From Narthecium ossifragum (lineage: Eukaryota; Streptophyta; Magnoliopsida; Dioscoreales; Nartheciaceae), in NCBI GenBank assembly GCA_963920575.1, contig OY986969.1, positions 10,847,096-10,911,095 on the forward strand: DNA of 64,000 nt. The letters are read 5' to 3'. Every line of letters starts with the position of its first letter. The stretch's first letter is position 1. Both the position numbers and the translations under genes were made by a program. The notes below the pieces were generated by a model, which saw only the letters and a program-made list of their open reading frames with translations, made no database searches and was not told where the DNA came from. This document shows positions 36,949-48,509 of this stretch, one piece after another.

Positions 36949-37190
36949 AACGTAAGGACATGTACGAACTCTGCTACTTTGATATCAACCCATGTGGGCC
37001 ATTGACCCAAAATGGGTGGAAAGCCCTTATGTTGGAGGAATTACCTTTTGTTCCTTACGAATTACTTGATTTTTTCAATGAACTACGTCTAGAATTCTCA
37101 ATGAATCCTTCCTTATGCGCGGATTTTATTTCTAAAGAATTCTTCTTTTTTCAAGTATTGTTTTGTAATATACAAGACAATACCCAGTAA
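36949..37190 (+). pseudogene. Second copy of the mudrA tail
   Basis: This stretch matches 25313-25530 plus a little more: the end of the zinc-knuckle coding region (HNVRTCTNSATLISTHVGH in the mudrA frame) and the 3' untranslated sequence. Upstream there is only GA-rich sequence, so the rest of the transposase is missing. It reads away from gene B, so gene B and this tail are divergent, unlike gene A and mudrA, which are co-oriented. Confidence 0.75.
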
Positions 37191-37974
37191 CATGAGACAG
37201 AGAGAGGGAGGGGGGAAAGCTTGAGAAGGAGGGAGAGAGCGCGGCGGCGGGGAGAGAGAGAGCGATCGCGGTGGAGATGTGGTGTGGAGAGAGCGAGGGA
37301 GGGAGGAAGAGAGAGATAGTGGTGGCGGCGAGAGTGGACGAGAAAGAGAGCGAGGCGACCGAGGGAGAGAGAGAGTGCGGAGGAGAGAGAGTGTGCGGAC
37401 GAGAACGAGGGAGAGAGAGAGTGCGGAGGAGAGAGAGTGTGTGGACGAGACCGAGGGGGAGAGAGAGTGCAGAGGAGAGAGAGTGTGCGGACGAGAATGA
37501 GTGTGCGGGGGAGAGAGAGAGTGCGGAGGATTTAAAAAGGAAGAGAGGGACTGCGGAGGATTTAAAAAGGAAGAGAGAGATAGTTCGGCGGAGAGCGAGG
37601 GAGGAAGAGAGAGAGCGAGGGGGCGGGAGATGGTTTGCAGAGAGGGAGGGAGAGAGAGAGTGCGGAGGAGAGCAAGGGGGCGAGATTGCACAAGCGAGAG
37701 TGAGGGTGCGGAGGAGGGCGAGGGAGGGAGGGAGGGAGAGAGTGCGGAGGAGCGCGAGGGAGGGAGGGAGGGAGAGTGCGGAGGAGGGAGAGGGAGGGAG
37801 GGAGAGAGAGAGCGCGTGTGAGGCCCGCTGGGTCTACCGTGGGGACAAGATGCCAGCACCTGGAGTGTGGGGCTGAGTCGGGTAGCCGGGTAAGCAATCC
37901 CACAACGCCTGGGTATGGACCGGGGTTTGATATAAGTATATAGTAAGCCCTTAATAGACACAACACGTTTTAAA

Positions 37975-38070
37975 GCTGTGGTGGCAGTGATCCGCCAGAA
38001 AACTCCAAGGTTAAGCGTGCTTGCTTTGGAGCGGTCCCGGGATGGGTGACCTACTATAAAGTTTTCCCAG
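37975..38070 (+). other. 5S rRNA-like block in Cassandra LTR 1
   Basis: It contains AACTCCAAGGTTAAGCGTGC (A-box region) and GGGATGGGTGACCTACT (C-box region) of the 5S gene's internal polymerase III promoter. The ends of true 5S rRNA are not conserved, and after the C box the match weakens (ATAAAGTTTT). It is a retrotransposon promoter module and not a 5S gene. Confidence 0.85.
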
Positions 38071-38411
38071 ATTTCTACGGTGAGCCAAAAGCGGACAATA
38101 TTGTGTCGGGTGTGGCCCTCGAGTGGATCATGGTCGGACTGGGAGCCCGCGGGCCGGGCCCAGTGGAGGGTCGGGGCGTTACAGTATGGTATCAGAGCCA
38201 GTTCCTTGCCGGAAATTGTGCTAGCGAGGTCGATGGGCCGTCAAGGGGGGTGGATTGTGAGGCCCGCTGGGTCTACCGTGGGACAAGATGCCAGCGCCTG
38301 GAGGGCAGGGTTGAGTCAGGTAGCCCGGTAAGCAATCCCACAACGCCTGGGTATGGTCCGGGGTTTGATATAAGTATATAGTAAGCCCTTAATAGACACA
38401 ACGCGTTTTAA

Positions 38412-38507
38412 AGCCGTGCTGGCAATGATCCGTCAGAAAACTCCAAGGTTAAGCGTGCTTGCCTTGGAGAGGTCCCGGGATGGGTGACCTACTGGGAAGT
38501 TTTTCCA
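38412..38507 (+). other. 5S rRNA-like block in Cassandra LTR 2
   Basis: As in LTR 1, but closer to 5S after the C box (GACCTACTGGGAAGTTTTTC), so LTR 2 keeps more of the ancestral sequence. Differences between the two LTRs show that the element has had time to diverge since insertion. Confidence 0.85.
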
Positions 38508-38654
38508 GATTTCTGCGGTGAGCCAAAAGAGGATAATATTGTGTCGGTTGGGGCCCTCGGGTGGATCCTGGTCGGACCGGGAGCCCGCGAGGCGGAGCCC
38601 AATGGAGGGTGGGGCGTTACAGCGCGGGAGAAAGAGAGAGAGAGCGAGGGAGGA

Positions 38655-38686
<32 letters not shown>

Positions 38687-39033
38687 AGGGAGGAAGAGAG
38701 AGAGTGTGGAGGAGAGAGAGTGTGTGGACGAGAACGAGGGTGAGAGAGAAGGCGAACGAGAACGAGGGAGAGAGAGAATGCGGGGGAAAGAGAGAATGCG
38801 GAGGAGAGAGTGTGTGAGGACGAGAACGAGGGAGAGAGAGAATGCGGAGGAGAGAGAGTGTGAGGACGAGAATGAGGGGGAGAGAGAGAGTGCGGAGGAG
38901 AGAGAGTGTGCGGATGAGAACGAGTGTGCATGGGGGAGAGAGTGTGCGCAGGAGAGAGAGTGTGCGGATGAGAACGAGTGTGCGCAGGAGAGAGAGAGTG
39001 AGGGAGAGAGATGATTAAAGTCGGACGTCACCA

Positions 39034-39207
39034 ATCCCGGAACCAAGTGACCTCCATGTCAAAGCACCCCATCAAGTCACTAATCTTGGAGCTACGGAAC
39101 CTCGAGGTGGAACAACTTATGAAATCGCTAGGAATAGCATAATCATAATCATTCTTAGAAGTGGCCAAATTACTTCTATAATTACCAATGTATTGTACAA
39201 CATTCAA
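39034..39207. other. Short spacer before the GRF gene
   Basis: Nothing recognised. The similarity to the region after the first GA array ends at about 39034. Confidence 0.4.
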
Positions 39208-39698
39208 TTATGTCAAGCGATTGCAAAAATACAGTATACAAAGAAATGCACAGGTGAATATTGCAGCAATCGGGTATGTCATGCACTTGAGCTTTAATCG
39301 AAGGTTTTTTAGCTCCAGCCGGGCCACTATCACGTCTTTCTCATCCACCAAGCTTGGCCCAACGCTCGGTTCTGCTATCGTCAGCTTACGAGCCACCCGA
39401 TGGCAGATATCTTCTTCATACCATATGAAGAAGTTGCAACCACCATGCTCCTGTAAACGCCAACACAAGGGGTAGCTACGGCATTGTTAAACAGAGCAGC
39501 GAGAATGGACTAACAGGATCTTACCCATGGTGTTGCACAACCCCAAAACCTTCTGTCGTGGGTCTCCTCTGTACGCGAGGTCAATAATCAGGCCTCCATA
39601 CCGTACCAACAGTCGCAGATCGTATCCAACCTTCTCGAGGTTGCGCTTGATCTAGCGCTGCGTTGTGGGCTCGTGGTCGATCGTCGCCTGCTCGACAT
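39208..39698 (-). pseudogene. GRF-type zinc-finger small protein with C-terminal membrane segment
   Basis: Exon 1 (39698-39525) begins MSSRRRSTTSPQRSARSSAT and has CDC, then TSRTEETHDRRFWGC, the first half of a GRF zinc finger. A 74-bp GT-AG intron (39524-39451) follows in phase 0. Exon 2 (39450-39208) continues HGGCNFFIWYEEDI, the second half of the finger, then a helical segment (VIVARLELKNLRLKLK) and a hydrophobic C-terminus (PIAAIFTCAFLCILYF). The architecture, about 140 residues with an N-terminal GRF finger, coiled coil and C-terminal transmembrane helix, is a common plant family of unknown function that often travels with transposons. One in-frame TGA in exon 1 (about 39586) suggests decay. 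Confidence 0.75.
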
Positions 39699-41229
39699 GG
39701 CGCCGTCCAAAGGCCGTGGTCGGTATAGTAAGAGACTTCAGCCGGAGAGCTCGTCGTCTTCTTTGCCCCTTCTCATGGGCATTAAATAGGAGTAGGAGAC
39801 GGGAGTACTGGTCCAAACCAGCTTCGGTGAGCGCGAGGAGCTTCAAAATAGGTCACGTCACCCCACATGACCGGTTTACCGTCATCTTTCTATAACGCTC
39901 GTCCACCAGCGAAACTCGCACAACATGTGTGAAAGAAAAAATTGTCTACATGGCAAACAGTCCTGAGTTGAGAGATTCTCAGCGTACTAAACGTGAAGGA
40001 ATTCCCCTTGCTAAACGCGAGCGGCCAGGTTCAATGGGGAAGAGACAAAGTATACACCCAATCATTACAAGCAGTAATAATTCCCTCGTAAAAGAATGGA
40101 ATCCCTTGCTTTAGAAAGGATACCATCATAAAAGCACGAATTCCTTCATCTTTCTCTCCGCCCTCGCCCTCGCCCTCGCCCTTGCCCTTGCCAACGAGGA
40201 GAGAGAGATGGCGGGGAGGACGGGGGGAGAGCAAAGGAAGCATGCATTGGGAAGCTGGGAGATCGGATATTACAAGGTATTGCTTCAAATATTTCAAGGC
40301 ATTTCTTTAAATATGACCAGGTATTACATGATTTATATTACCAGATATTTGTTGAAAGATATTACCAGGTATTCCTTCAAATATTAGCTGATGGGAGGCG
40401 GGACATCACGGCCACCGTGGCGGAGCTCCGCCTCCGAGAGTGGATGGAGAGGGATGGATAGAGTGGGTGAGAGAGAGTGAGAGAGTGGGTGGAGAGAGAT
40501 GGAGGGAGATGGGAAGCCCACGTCAGCATAAAGGAAAAATTTGAATCCGATAGAATACTTAGAATCGGATTCAATTTTTTAAGGAATACTTCAAACCCGT
40601 CTTCCGATTCTAAAGATCTCATTTGTTAAGCATTTCCTAACAAATATCTAAAGAATACTTCAAATAACTAAAGAATCCTCACAAAAACTAAACAATCCAT
40701 GTAAATTTGAAGTCTTTAGTCCCTTCTTTCTCCCCCCGACCTCTCTCCCTCTCTCCCCGACCTCTCTCTCTCTCCCGCCAGCTTGCGAGCCACAGCCTCG
40801 CGCCGCTAGCTCGCTAGCCACCCTGCCTCTATCCTCTCTTAGCCATACTCGAATACAGTGTCAGACGCGGCATTTAAAGCAGAGAGAGAAACCGGATGAC
40901 GTGGTCAGGGGTATTTTGGTCTCGAATTTATGAATTTGGCATGCTTTGTAAACAAACATGAAAGTGTCCCTCGATTGACAAATCTAAAGACAAGTAGATT
41001 TAAAAAGAAAATAATACTTTGCATAGGTACTACGTTCAGTTTATAAATGAGGATTCCTAACCAAAATGGCATCAAAACATGAAACAACCCTTAATTGTAA
41101 AATAAAAGATAATGTGGATTTAATACATAATTGTTTCTAAAAGTATTAAATTGAGCCTATATGAAATCTTAATTTAAAAGAAAAAAACTATACAATATCC
41201 TAATTATTATTATACTTCACGTCACAATA
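39699..41229. other. Gene-free spacer
   Basis: Positions 40155-40190 are a CCCTCGCCCTTGCC hexamer-like run. Positions 40270-40390 contain several ATATTACCAGGTATT/CTTCAAATATT repeats. Positions 40440-40500 are GA-rich and 40730-40790 CT-rich. Short ORFs here have no coding features. Confidence 0.45.
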
Positions 41230-42559
41230 GCTAGCTGCTCCATAAAACATATAGAAGTCCTTTTAATTTATCTTTTTCGTACAGCCTTGTAATAACAAGG
41301 CAAATTACCCTTATATCCTTTATCATTTTTCTCTCTCCATCTCTCTCTATAATCACGTTTTCTTCTTTTCCTTTTTTTTGTTTCAGTTTTATTTAATTTC
41401 CCTCCGCATTCTTTGTCAGTTTCTTTTTTTTCTTTTGTTCTTTTTTCAGTTTTGTTGAAATCTTATTTAGTTTTTTTATTAGTTTTGTTTTTTTAATCAG
41501 TTTTGTTTATTATTTCTTGGGAAAAGGAATTGGGAGTCCTTTGTCTGGACCCAATCTAACAATTAGACCCGCCACAAGTTTCGGGTATTTAGTCTATTTA
41601 GGAGAAAAAAAATCCAAAATACCTTTCCCAAAGAACCCATCATATTTTAATTTATTAAGACATCAAATTGTAAAAATTATAAATTCCAAATCTTAAAAAT
41701 TTCAAAAATAAAAATTCAAATCGTATAAATTTCAAAATTTTAAATTTCAAATTGTAAATATTTCAAATTTCAAATCATAAAATTTTAAAAATATGAAATT
41801 TCAAGTCGTAAAAATTTCAAAATTTCAATTATAAAAATTACAAAATTTAAAATTATAAAATTTTTAAATTGTTGTGATATGTGGATGACCACCACATGAA
41901 TTCTTTAAGAATATTGAGAAGATAAGCATCTTCAAAATGGGATAGTTACCACATGAATTCTTCTAGAATGGGCCGCTCTTTATATGATACGTGTTCATTT
42001 GTCAGGTACAACACCAAGCGCGTCGGGAGCAAAATTTGGAGGCATTATTGATTAGAATTTGAAGGCAATAAGAATTTGTTTTTTTATATATTTTTGTGTG
42101 TCGTTTTTGTGTGTATTATTACATGTACTCTTCCCTGAACATGGCTAAATCAATATTAGCGTAGCAGACTTTTCACAAAATATAATGCATTTTTTAACTG
42201 TTAGTATTTTTATTATTTTCATATGTATATACGTTTTATTTTGATCCATATTTTTATATTTTTAAAACTTTTCCAAATAATCACTCCCAAAAACTACAAC
42301 TAAAAAATAAACAAAAGATTACAAACATATAATAAAAAAAACTGTTTATACAAAAAGTAAAACAAAATCGATTAAAAAAGAACTAAAATTGATAAAAAGA
42401 AAATAGAATAAATAAAACTGATTAAAAAAACTAATGAACAAAAAGAAACAAAACTACAAAAAAACAACGCAAGATTGCGAGAGGAAAAAAAGAAGGAAAG
42501 TGTTTTAAAATAATATTATTTTAATAAAATATTAGTAATATATACCTGTGGAGAAAGTA
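41230..42559. other. AT-rich intergenic region with inverted T-/A-rich arms
   Basis: Positions 41370-41520 are T-rich with TTAGTTTTTTTATTAGTTTT and AATCAGTTTTG. Positions 42295-42470 are A-rich with AAAACTGATTAAAAAAACTA, so the two arms are broadly inverted copies. Positions 41640-41885 form a degenerate AT-rich repeat of AAATTTCAAATCGTAAAAAT-like units. This may be a foldback or MITE-like element about 1.2 kb long. No gene. Confidence 0.4.
41640..41885. repeat. Degenerate AT-rich tandem repeat
   Basis: About nine units of 22-30 bp built on TTTCAAAT(C/T)(G/A)TAAAAATT. Spacing is irregular. Confidence 0.65.
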
Positions 42560-42568
42560 TTGATGAAG

Positions 42569-42910
42569 GAAAAATGATTCCCAGCCAGCATGAGTTGGCG
42601 TTGGCTGGGTGACAACATGACGTGGCAGCTGTGGATGCTGCCACGTAGCCACTCATTTAACCCCAAATCAACCCAACTCCTCCCCCATCTAAGCTCGCCT
42701 CCTCTCCTCTCTGATCCGGGCATCCACACTCCAATGGCGCCTCCTCTCCTCATCCTCTCCTCTTCGATCTAAGCTCGCCTCCTCTCCTCCTATCCTGACC
42801 TCCCACGGCGCCTCCTCTCCTCTCCGATCCGGATCTATGGCATCCACGACGTCCCGCGGCGCCTCCTCTACCGATCCGGTTCTAGCGCATCCACGACATC
42901 CCAATGGCGA
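42569..42910 (+). repeat. Left TIR of the FAR1 MULE
   Basis: From ATGATTCCCAGCCAGCATGA onward it is near-identical to the reverse complement of the right end for 70 bp (through GGATGCTGCCACGTA). It then continues with looser similarity (AACCCAACTC, GCCTCCTCTCCTC) to about 42900. The CGCCTCCTCTCCT units here are repeated four times. Confidence 0.85.
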
Positions 42911-45228
42911 CGGTGGTATCAGGTGCGACCGCTAGACATCCCAGCCCCGACGCCTCTAGTCCACGGAGGGGAAGCAAGCAACAAGCATGACGGTACCTCT
43001 CTACCAACTCTTCTTACCTTATCCGGATTGGTAGGTTCAAGCTTTGTCGTAGTGAGATTTACAGGCTTCATATGTTTGGATTTGGATTCAGATTTTTGTC
43101 ATGTCATATGTTTGGATTTGGATTCTTCATGCTTGTTATTCTTGGACTTTCCGAATTATGCTCATATCCTGAGACCCTCTTGCAATCATCTCTGTCACCA
43201 ATCACTGTATCTTTGTTCTTTCCTTTTTTTCCTCATGAATCTCTAGATATGCAATAGAATTTTCATGCATTTCGATTTCAAGATATTATTCATCTTATTT
43301 TGAATCGTATTTTGATTTTAAGATGGCCACAAGTTCTTCAGATCCAAAAGAAAATGAAGCAAACAATCCTAGTCTACAGCCAAATCATACTAAGGTCATA
43401 AGGGGAATGTGTGAAATAGTTGATGAACCTACATGCGGAATGATGTTTGATTCTGCGAAATAGCTCGTTCAATATTACAGACTTTATGACAGTCAAATGG
43501 GATTTGGTACCGCCAAGAGAAGTAGTAGGAAGGATGATAATAGAGATTTGAAACATATAACTCTAGTATGTTCTCCTGCACGGAAAGCACAATCAAATGC
43601 AAAGAATACACTACGCATGCAGCCCACATGCAAGAAAGATTGCTAGGCTAGGTTGCATGCATCAGCATGTGCCGATGGGAGGTGGATAGTCCTCACAATC
43701 ATAACAGAACATAACCCATGCACTTAGCCCTTCCAAATCAAGGTTTTTTCCATGTAACAACTTTATAGATGGAAAAGCTAAAAGAAGGCTTGAATTGAAT
43801 GATCATGCTGGCATTCCAATGAGTCAGAATTTCAATGCATTTGTAGTTGAAGCTGGTGGGTATGAAAAATTAACATTTGGAGAGCGAGATTGTCGAAACC
43901 ATATAAACAAGGCCATGCATCTAAGGTTAGGCGAAGGTGATGTGAAGGCTATTTTGGCTTATTTTCAGAGGATGCAGGAAAAGAATTCAAATTTCTTTTA
44001 TGTTTTCGATCTTGATGATGACTGTAGGATTCAAAATTTGTTTTGAGCGGATGCTCGCAGTAGGGCAGCTTTTGAATGTTTTGGAGATGTGATAACCTTC
44101 AATACCACCTATCTCACTAACAAGTACGACGTGCCATTTGCTCCTTTTGTAGGGGTGAATCATCATGGGCAGTCGATTCTCCTGGGATGTGGATTGTTAT
44201 CAACTGAGGATACAAAGTCCTTCGTCTGGTTGTTTGAGAGTTGGGTTGCATGTATGTCTAACCATCCAAATGCTATCATTACAGATCAGGATTGTCCGAT
44301 CAAGAAAGCAGTGGAGATCGTTTTTCCGAGATGTAGGCATTGATGGTGTTTGTGGCATATATTGAAGAAAGTGCCAGAGAAGCTTCGTGGATATAAGACT
44401 ACATATGAGCCAATCAAATCAGCTATGCTGAAGGTTGTTTATGAATCATTGACTATATCTGAATTTGAGCATGCATAGGCTAGCATGATAGAGAAATATG
44501 TGCTCCAGGAAAATGATTGGTTGAAAGGACTGTATCAGGAAAGACAACGATGGGTTCCAACATTTGTTAAGGATACTTTCTGGGCAGGAATGTCAACTAC
44601 ACAGCGCAGTGAAAGCATGAATGCATTTTCCGATGGTTTTGTTAATTCAAAGACTTCGCTCAAGCAGTTTGTTGAGCAATATGACAATGCATTAAGAAGT
44701 AAAGTGGAAAAAGAAATGCTGGGAGATTACTTATGATTCCACAAGAGTATTCCTTGCATTACGAAATTTTCATTTGAAAAACAACTACAAAAAGTTTATA
44801 CAAATGCCAAATTCAAAGAGTTTCAAGACGAGTTAATATGCATAATATATTGCCAGGTGGTACATGTTCACAATCAGGAAGGTGGATCTCTATTCACAAT
44901 AGAAGAAATTATTCCTGATTCAGAAAGTTTCAGAACTATCAATGTGTGCTATGTGGAGTCCGACAATCAAATTTGTTGTATTTGTCGATTGTTCGAGCAT
45001 CGGGGTATATTGCGCCGCCATGCAATAACCATCATGCAATATAATAAGGTATTCGACATGCCGACTTCTTAATTCTTAAACAGATGGAGAAAAGATATTC
45101 CTCGGCGTCATTCACGGGTGAATGTGGGCTATGGTGGGTTAGACCCTACACCTGAAATGCAACGATACGATATGATGTTTTCAAAGTTCAACGAGGAAGT
45201 AGATATGGGTGTACAATCAGATAAAAGG

Positions 45229-46775
45229 TGCAAACGTCGTCGTTAAAACGTTGCTAACCTCAACCAAATCTTAAATTTATATCCTTGTTCAATCACTAAT
45301 ACTACTAAGTAGACTCGTGGTGAAATCCGGAGTCGAACCACAGGGAATTACTAGGAAAACCAAAATCGATTCTCAAAACTCTTGATCTAAACCAAACACT
45401 TCAATGATAGATTGATCTAACTGAAACTATCTAAGAAAGCAAAAGAAAATATTAAGGTTTTAATCAGATGGAAAAAGATGTCTTAGAAAATACACAATCC
45501 ACCCAAGTTTCACCCTTAATCTTCCATAGTTATCATCTTGATCACTTCTCTAAGCATTATGGATCGTATGACTACAAGCTCACACGAATCCCTAAAAGAA
45601 GGTTTTATGTTCTCTACGGCATAACCTATCTTTGTTTGGCATAAATCATCTTCAGTCCTACCATTATCTTAAGTTATTCTACTCCTAATGACCTTAGCAT
45701 GACTTATCTTCACGTAGCATAAATTATCTCAAAGGTAAATCACAAACCACATGCAAACTATCTCATGAATCTCTACACTCAAGTACAACCATCATGTAGG
45801 ACTAATAATACATCAATGAAACTCTGTTTCTTCAACTCTATAATCATTAAAATCATATTCATGAGATTATACTTAGAGAAGTTCACAAAAATCCAACTAA
45901 GAAAGATCAAAACTTACACTAGGGTTTCATGGTATTCCTAAGAACAAGAAAACTAACCACTCATCTCTTGGAAATCAGCCATAGGTGTAGAAGATGAAGC
46001 CATTGATCCCCACGGAAAGATCACCGTCTTCAAAACCCTAACCTTCTCCTTCAAAAGTGCTCCAAAATATCCTTATTTTCGGCTGGAATAACCCCCTTAT
46101 GTATTAGAAACCCTCAACCCCGGAATTAGGAGTTATATTTGGACTTAAACTCTAATTTCTCTAAATTCTGGGTTGATGACATCATCGGAGCGATCGATCG
46201 GACTCAAATCCGATCCATTGCTCAAGTCGGACTGGGTCTGCCACGTCATAAGTTTCCTTATTCTTCAATTTCTACTCGGAATTTCGATTTGTAGTCAATT
46301 CTGAAGCTAATCTGTACGGAATCAGGGAAAGTCTTCAACAGGAAAGTTCTAGATCTGGAAGTTATCTATCATCTCCAAAATATTTCATAATATTCTAATT
46401 TATATAGAATATTTGGAGAATATTCTCTTCAGCATCGACGGAGCAGCTTTCCAGTTTGTAAATCTTCATCTATTCTTCAAACTGTCATCATACCATCTGG
46501 AATCTCGCAATGTGTCCAACAACAACATTGTAGATCTCTGAGTCTTCTATAATTTCCCATAGTTTCAGAATATTTGGAGTTTTAGAGAATATCTGGTGAA
46601 TATTTTTCCAATGGTCGACGAAGCTATAATTTTCTTCATTTTAGCCGAATTTCTTGTATTTCTTCTCAAATCCTACTTAAACCTGAAATCAAGCAACATG
46701 ATATCAAATACACCTACTCTAGGCCTAACAAATGTAGTTTAAGGGGTTTAATTAGGAATAATTAGTGACTTATCA
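45229..46775 (-). repeat. 3' LTR (left on the map)
   Basis: It ends CTTATCA at 46775, followed by the polypurine tract. The minus strand starts TGATAAGTCACTAATTATTC. A GATCGATCGG motif (46193-46202) lies about 100 bp upstream, on the minus strand, of a TATA-like AATATAAC or ACATAAGG. Confidence 0.9.
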
Positions 46776-48201
46776 CACCCCCCAACTTACACTTTGCTAG
46801 TCCACGATCAAAGAAAAGATAAAACGAAAGCAATAAATCTAACTAACCACTTTTGTAGGTCTCACGATTGCACTTAGCATGTGCAACAAGCCTTTAAACC
46901 CCTGGGTTACCCCCTGTGGAGGAGTTATAGTCTCCTGAGGGTTTTCAGGGATGATACCCACAAACATCTATACATTCCCTTGAATATATCATTAGAAATC
47001 AATCATAATACTCATCAACTCTAATGCATGAAATAGAAATAATATCCATAAATATACCCTTCAACTCATATTCACATAAAAACATAGTAAATCAAAACAT
47101 GTCATAACATATTTCCAACACTTCAACATATTTAATCATGATTAAAAATAACTTTAACACTCCTGTGTGTGAATGGGGTTCCACATGCTTCAGAGCATCA
47201 ATTATATCTAAACACGTCAACTATTCAAGATCAGAATCCTATCCAAGCACATATCTTCCACTTATCACAAAGCACAATCTGTTTTTTTTTTTCATTTTTC
47301 TTTTGTTTTTTTTTTTCTGCAGGAATTTAAACCGTTTTACGCGAACACCACGCTGGTTAGGCACACTGCCCGGTTACTAAGTTGAAAATCCATTTTTTTT
47401 CTCTTTTTTTCAGAAAATTCAACCGTTTTACGCGAACACCACGCTGGCTAGGCACACTGCCAGGTTACTAAGTTGAAAATCCTTTTTTTTTTCTTTTGTT
47501 CCGCATACTCAGATAATTGCATGTGTTTATGTATTTTCTGTGTCATGACATAAAATTATAAATCTATCCCAGTATCATGCTCAGAATCTAATATCAACCC
47601 CTTAACATGTGGAAGTGAACATGTGCATTAGAATTTGTCAAGCCATCCTTAGATCATGGTAAAAGTGTTAAGGTATAGAAATAATATCATGCATAGTAAA
47701 AATTTACTATTTCCTATATGACATACAAGTCTCAAGATAATTCATAAAATAAATTTCTAAAACATGTACCTTTGTCAAATCATATCATAATTTCATTCTT
47801 TTGACATAATCAAGGGATATATAATATTTGGTTACCAGAAAAAGAATATGAGCATGAAATTTATAATGCTACCCCCAACTTAAATGTAATTTCCCCAATT
47901 ACACTAAGTCATAAAAATAAAGCAAGGAATAAAGGGTAGAGATAACCAGTATGGAAGTCTTAAAAATAGATTTCTCTCGCTTTAGTTATACCCAGCATTG
48001 CGATAATAGAATAAATACGCCCCTCTTCCCCATACCCTGCCACAGAAATATGTACCTTTCCAAAAGATCAAGTAATATATCACACAATTCAACAATTAAA
48101 TTTAAAAGGCATAGCTCGTAAAAATTTCGACATAATCTCCTTTGTATTTGCTTCATATATCACTCTTGTACAAACATTCACCCACATGAGACATAAAAAT
48201 A
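46776..48201 (-). other. 3' spacer, polypurine tract and conserved tandem motif
   Basis: The polypurine tract (minus GTAAGTTGGGGGGTG) ends at 46776. Positions 46860-46960 match 9241-9345 of the plus-strand relative. Two copies of the GTAACC...GTGTTCGCG motif lie at 47323-47485. The rest is AT-rich and gene-free; ORF 47138-47380 is not coding. Confidence 0.6.
47320..47490 (-). repeat. Tandem pair of the conserved about 90-bp motif
   Basis: Inverse orientation of 8725-8905. Both copies keep GTTTTACGCGAACACCACGC, AGGCACACTGCC and GGTTACTAAGTTGAAAATCC, although the surrounding spacer has drifted. Confidence 0.75.
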
Positions 48202-48435
48202 AGGCTAAATTTTCAATTAGTACCTTGTAGTTTGACCGATATTTTTATGTGGTCCTTATATTTCAAAAAGTTGCAATACAGACCCTCAACTTTCATTAGC
48301 TCACTTATGTAGTCCTCCACGTCAGCTTCCGTCGAACGCCGTCAATGAGCTAACGGCAAACTAGCACACGTGGCCTTTATTTATCCACGTGGCCATTTTT
48401 TAATATTTTTTACTAATAAAATTGCCTTGTCATCC

Positions 48436-48437
<2 letters not shown>
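48202..48437 (+). repeat. Left TIR of the Pack-MULE
   Basis: Near-perfect inverse of 49414-49649, with a handful of substitutions. It includes two ACACGTGGC/CCACGTGGCC G-box-like palindromes (48367-48397). Confidence 0.9.

Positions 48438-48505
<68 letters not shown>
48436..48505. repeat. (CT)n microsatellite
   Basis: About 34 CT dinucleotides with one interruption (CTGTCT), placed just before the ORF start at 48510. The mirror position at 49385-49402 carries a shorter (GA)n run next to the right TIR. Confidence 0.9.
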
Positions 48506-48508
<3 letters not shown>

Positions 48509-48509
48509 G

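Larger units (their letters stand above)
37817..38621 (+). mobile_element. Cassandra TRIM retrotransposon, complete
   Basis: Two direct repeats (LTRs 37817-38183 and 38256-38621, about 366 bp each, starting TGTGAGGCCCGCTGGG and ending GGGGCGTTACA) flank a 72-bp interior. The interior holds a primer-binding site TGGTATCAGAGCC (38187-38199, complementary to initiator tRNA-Met) and a polypurine tract AAGGGGGGTGG (38243-38253). A perfect target duplication GCGCG flanks it (37812-37816, 38622-38626). Each LTR contains a 5S-rRNA-like block, the hallmark of Cassandra. There is no coding capacity, so it depends on proteins from other elements. Confidence 0.95.
37191..39033 (+). repeat. Expanded GA-rich minisatellite, interrupted by Cassandra
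   Basis: Purine-rich array of units such as GAGAGAGTGCGGAGGAGAGA and GTGTGCGGACGAGAACGAGG (about 40-45 bp) at 37195-37816 and 38622-39010. It corresponds to the 190-bp array at 25670-25860 and ends in the same GATTAAAGTCGGACGTCACC (39013-39032). Long open frames on both strands here are a by-product of a stop-poor repeat and are not genes. Confidence 0.85.

Noticed and set aside
37270..37880. Long open frames on both strands in the GA-rich arrays (also 38484-39046 and 25624-25875)
   Set aside because: A stop-poor purine repeat gives long frames in every phase; the translations are low-complexity Arg/Glu/Gly or Ser/Leu runs with no domain.
37975..38070. A functional 5S rRNA gene
   Set aside because: Only the internal promoter core is kept, and it lies in the LTR of a Cassandra element with a target duplication, in two copies.
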